A stretch of 64,000 nucleotides of DNA, from the NCBI GenBank assembly GCA_030448185.1, contig JAUJNL010000013.1:29772-93771 (forward strand). The letters are read 5' to 3'. Every line of letters starts with the position of its first letter. Within the stretch, counting starts at the first letter, position 1. Of this stretch, positions 61,033 through 64,000 are shown piece by piece. Below the pieces are notes generated by a model. That model did no database searches. It saw only the letters and a list, made by a program, of their open reading frames with translations, and was not told where the DNA came from. Origin of the DNA: Cytophagales bacterium. GTDB lineage: Bacteria; Bacteroidota; Bacteroidia; Cytophagales; 172606-1. The position numbers were made by a program, and so were the translations under genes.

Positions 61033-64000
61033 CTATTGACTCATCACCTCTCCTTCTTTTTGTAAAGTAAAGTAGAAAACCGATCCCTTACCTGGTTCGG
61101 ACTCCGCCCAGATGCTGCCGCCGTGTCGTTCTACAATCTTCTTGCAGATTGCCAAGCCGATACCTGTCCCCTGATAGGCCTCACGGGGATGCAGCCGCTG
61201 AAACACTTCAAATATTTTACTGCTGGCATCGTCCATGTTCATACCAATGCCCGTATCGCTTACGGCAAACAACCAGTGGTCATGCTTTTCCTGGGCCGAG
61301 ATGCGAATAGTTAATGGCTTTTGATTGCGAAACTTAATGGCATTGTCCAGTAAATGTTGGAACAACTGAGCCATCTGGCTGCGGTTAGCAAATACAGTTG
61401 GCAAAGGGCCGTATTCAACAGCAGCCTTACTTTCATCAATTCTCACCTGAAGGCTTTTAATAACGGCTGGCAGTACCTCACCCAGGCTGACAAGCTCCTT
61501 GGGCTTCTGAGTGGAGGTAATACGGGAATATTCCAGCAACGATCTAATCATTTGCCGCATCAGGTCAGTAGAATCGGCAATATAATTGATAAAATCATCG
61601 GCATCCTGGTCCAGTTGGCCCAGGTAGCGGCGTTTAAGCAGTTTAGCAAAACTAGAGGCGATATTCAGCGGTTCCTGTAAGTCGTGGGAAGAAATATAGG
61701 CAAACTGCTCCAGGTCAGCGTTGTACTGCTTCAATTCGATAGCCTGTTTCTCCAGGGCCGCCTGCGTTTCTTTTTGTCCGGACAGATCCAGTTTGGATCC
61801 AATCATACGCATTGGGTCCCCATTCTCATCATACATAATATAAGCACGGTCCAGAATAAAAGCATAACTTTTATCCGACCGGGCAATACGATACTCCTTT
61901 GACCAGTAATCCTGGTGGTGGAGAAAGGCTTCTCCGATGCTCAGCCTGACTGCTTCGGCGTCATCGGGATGAATACGGCTATCAAAATCGCTATAGGTCC
62001 CATCAAGCTCCGGTCCGGAGAAACCAAATATGGTATAGTAATTATCATTACGCCACACTTTATCAGTGGCAATATCCCAGTCCCAAATGCCCTCATTGGT
62101 AGCTTTGGCTACCAGCCGGAAACGTTCCTCGCTAAGTGCCAGCTGCTGGCGGGCTTTTTTCTGCTCACTGATATCAAGGACTACTGCCACGGAAGTTCCC
62201 GTTTCTCCCTCCTGCAGGATAGCCCCTCCAATGATAATCGGGATTCTGGAACCGTTTTTATGAAAGTATTCTTTTTCGTAAGGAGGCACCAGGCGATTGG
62301 CGATCAGTTCTTGTATGGCTTGTCGGTCTTTATCGGCATATTCGGGTGGTGTAATATTCGGCCATTTGAGGCTATGTGCTTCCAGCTCCTGGCGGCTGTA
62401 TCCAACGAGACGCAAAAAAGCATTATTTGCATCGGTAATTGTGCCGGCGGCGTCAAAGAAGATGATCCCGACTACATCTGATTCAAACAACCGCCGGAAC
62501 CGGGCTTCACTCTTGCGGAGGGCATCTTCCGCCAGCTTTCGTTCCGTTACGTCAATATTGACGCCTACCATCCGCAGCGGCGTACCCTCATTGTCATAAA
62601 TAAACCGGCCCGACCCATCAATCCATCGTATCTCGTTATCGGGGCGGCGAATCCGGAACTGAAAGTCCATTTCCGGTTGCCGCCCTTCCATATAGCGTCC
62701 AATCTCTTTTTGTATAAACACTAGATCTTCGGGAAGTACTTTAGCTGCCCATCCTTCGACATTTCCTTCGAAGGAACCTGGCGTTAGTCCAAACAGCCTT
62801 TGCTCCTGTTCGCTCCAGACAACTTGCCCCGTAGGGATATGCCAGTCAAAAATGCCGATTTGGGCTGCTTTCACGGCTAAATTAAACCGTTCTTCGCTCT
62901 CCTTGAGAGATTCAAGGGCCTGCCTCCGCTCGTGCACGTCTGAGCAGGTACCGATCCATTTGCGGACTGTACCATGTTTACTGAATACAGGTACGCCCCT
63001 TACCGAAAACCACCGGTATTCATTGGCTTTGCTCCGGATCCGAAACTCAGCTTCGTATACCTGCCGGCGTTCTACTGCCCACTGCCAGGCACTTATTGCC
63101 CGCTCATATTCTTCGGGGTGTACAGCATTAAGCCAGCCATAGCCGCTAATCTCATCACGACTTTGTCCCGTAAATCTCTCCCAGAGCGGCTGAGGTTCGG
63201 TGATGAGGCCCTCTCCATTGGTGTACCAAATAATCTGAGCAGTAGCGGTTACCAAACTCCGGTATTCCAATTCTTTTTCGCGTAGTGCTTCTCCAGCTTG
63301 TTTACGGTCGGTAATGTCCCGCTGGATTCCCCAGGCCCGAACCAGGTTGCCGTTTTCCAGTATTCCCAGCAGATTATTCATAAAATACTTGATGCCCCCA
63401 TGAAGATCCACCTCTACCGATTCAGCATTGGTTAGCCGATAGCCCGACCGGATAAATTTCCGCAGATATTCGATATTGGCTGGTTCCGAACTGGGTATCA
63501 TTTCGTTCATGCCCACGCCTATAATATCTTCAGCGTGGTTATATCCATACATCCGGGCCATGGTATCATTACACTCCGCCAGGTAGCCATGTTTATAAAA
63601 TAATTCGATCTGTTCGTTTTCCGGCAAACCAATGGGTATGTACCCTATTCCTTTCAACTCGAAGCGCCAGATAGCCTCCGAACTTTGCTGTACAAATACG
63701 CGGTACCGTTCCTCACTTTCGGTAAGTGCGGCGGTCCGCCGGGCGACCCGTCGTTCCAGTTCGGCATTCAGCAACCGGAGCTGCTCCTCACTTTCCCGCA
63801 ATTGCTGCCCAGCCAGTTTGGCTGAAGTGATATCCCTCGAAACTCCGGTTATCTGCACGGGCACCCCTCTTTTATCCCGCTTAAACACAGTTTCCCGGGC
63901 CAAGATCCAATGCCAGTTGCCTTGTACATCCCGGATCCGGTATTCGAGCTCACGCAATTCCCCGTCCTTAGCCGTAGCAAAACCAGCGATATGGGCTGCA
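61033..64000 (-). CDS. multi-PAS sensor histidine kinase, 5' end outside the window
   Basis: At least 988 residues; the frame is still open at the window edge, so the N-terminus is missing. The part seen holds about six PAS/PAC modules in a row (for example WHWILARETVFKRDKRG, YRSLVTATAQIIWYTNGEGL, FNLAVKAAQIGIFDWHIPTG, FRRLFESDVVGIIFFDAAGT, FRLVAKATNEGIWDWDIATD). The phosphoacceptor domain (FAYISSHDLQEPLNIASSFA) and the ATP-binding domain (HLLDNAIKFRNQKPLTI, GIGLAICKKIVERHGGSIWA) follow. It has no membrane helix in the visible part. The phosphotransfer partner is not in the window. Confidence 0.93.
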   Translation of the reverse strand, partial: AAHIAGFATAKDGELRELEYRIRDVQGNWHWILARETVFKRDKRGVPVQITGVSRDITSAKLAGQQLRESEEQLRLLNAELERRVARRTAALTESEERYRVFVQQSSEAIWRFELKGIGYIPIGLPENEQIELFYKHGYLAECNDTMARMYGYNHAEDIIGVGMNEMIPSSEPANIEYLRKFIRSGYRLTNAESVEVDLHGGIKYFMNNLLGILENGNLVRAWGIQRDITDRKQAGEALREKELEYRSLVTATAQIIWYTNGEGLITEPQPLWERFTGQSRDEISGYGWLNAVHPEEYERAISAWQWAVERRQVYEAEFRIRSKANEYRWFSVRGVPVFSKHGTVRKWIGTCSDVHERRQALESLKESEERFNLAVKAAQIGIFDWHIPTGQVVWSEQEQRLFGLTPGSFEGNVEGWAAKVLPEDLVFIQKEIGRYMEGRQPEMDFQFRIRRPDNEIRWIDGSGRFIYDNEGTPLRMVGVNIDVTERKLAEDALRKSEARFRRLFESDVVGIIFFDAAGTITDANNAFLRLVGYSRQELEAHSLKWPNITPPEYADKDRQAIQELIANRLVPPYEKEYFHKNGSRIPIIIGGAILQEGETGTSVAVVLDISEQKKARQQLALSEERFRLVAKATNEGIWDWDIATDKVWRNDNYYTIFGFSGPELDGTYSDFDSRIHPDDAEAVRLSIGEAFLHHQDYWSKEYRIARSDKSYAFILDRAYIMYDENGDPMRMIGSKLDLSGQKETQAALEKQAIELKQYNADLEQFAYISSHDLQEPLNIASSFAKLLKRRYLGQLDQDADDFINYIADSTDLMRQMIRSLLEYSRITSTQKPKELVSLGEVLPAVIKSLQVRIDESKAAVEYGPLPTVFANRSQMAQLFQHLLDNAIKFRNQKPLTIRISAQEKHDHWLFAVSDTGIGMNMDDASSKIFEVFQRLHPREAYQGTGIGLAICKKIVERHGGSIWAESEPGKGSVFYFTLQKEGEVMSQ

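Overview
The window looks like part of a chromosome from the Bacteroidota, most likely order Cytophagales. The clues are a TonB-dependent receptor with an N-terminal carboxypeptidase-like domain, a one-protein hybrid two-component regulator, a BBP2-type porin beside amt, very short operons, few Shine-Dalgarno sites and intergenic DNA rich in palindromes. No rRNA, tRNA, CRISPR array or intact transposase was seen.

Layout. 0-11 kb: two small lipoproteins, then the nitrogen block gltD-gltB (minus strand) facing porin-amt (plus strand). 11.3-16.4 kb: a glucuronoxylan/glucuronate locus (GH67 alpha-glucuronidase remnant, uxuA, an SDR mannonate oxidoreductase, a LacI-type regulator with a palindromic operator, and a CE15 glucuronoyl esterase remnant). 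16.4-19 kb: a GNAT-nitrilase fusion and a ZIP metal transporter. 19-28.7 kb: secreted and small proteins, a heparinase II/III-like lyase, a tandem pair of unrecognised Cys-rich paralogues, a YciE/YciF-like protein, ferredoxin and a LysR regulator. 28.7-36.5 kb: a spore-photoproduct-lyase-like radical SAM protein, then an XRE/IrrE-type regulator divergent from the gluconeogenic genes pckA-fbp, a four-helix-bundle gene in an inverted-repeat frame, and an NDH-2. 36.5-44.2 kb: exported AGE epimerase, Tat-exported enolase-superfamily enzyme, NUC endonuclease and TonB receptor. 45-64 kb: two sensor kinases, a Rof-like protein, YfiT, an STAS-like protein, a large HTCS, a methyltransferase, AraC regulator, alpha/beta hydrolase, cytochrome c, DprA and MerR.

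Quality. Many genes are broken by single-base indels, nearly all of them one base short in a homopolymer (gltB, the XRE regulator, pckA, fbp, the STAS-like gene, the AraC regulator, the hydrolase). The protein reads on cleanly in another frame with full family conservation, so I treat most of these as sequencing or assembly errors and report one gene across the break. The GH67 and CE15 genes also lack large pieces and look truly degraded or mis-assembled.

Most interesting signal. A 13-base word, TCAGCGAAGCTAA, occurs eight times exactly on the two strands, always between genes. In three copies it lies at the end of a 22-base unit. At two related palindromic repeats (25.6 and 48.3 kb) this unit, or a diverged copy, sits in the loop of one hairpin whose counterpart in the other repeat is uninterrupted. 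This is a filled-site/empty-site pattern, as if a tiny sequence inserts into hairpin loops.
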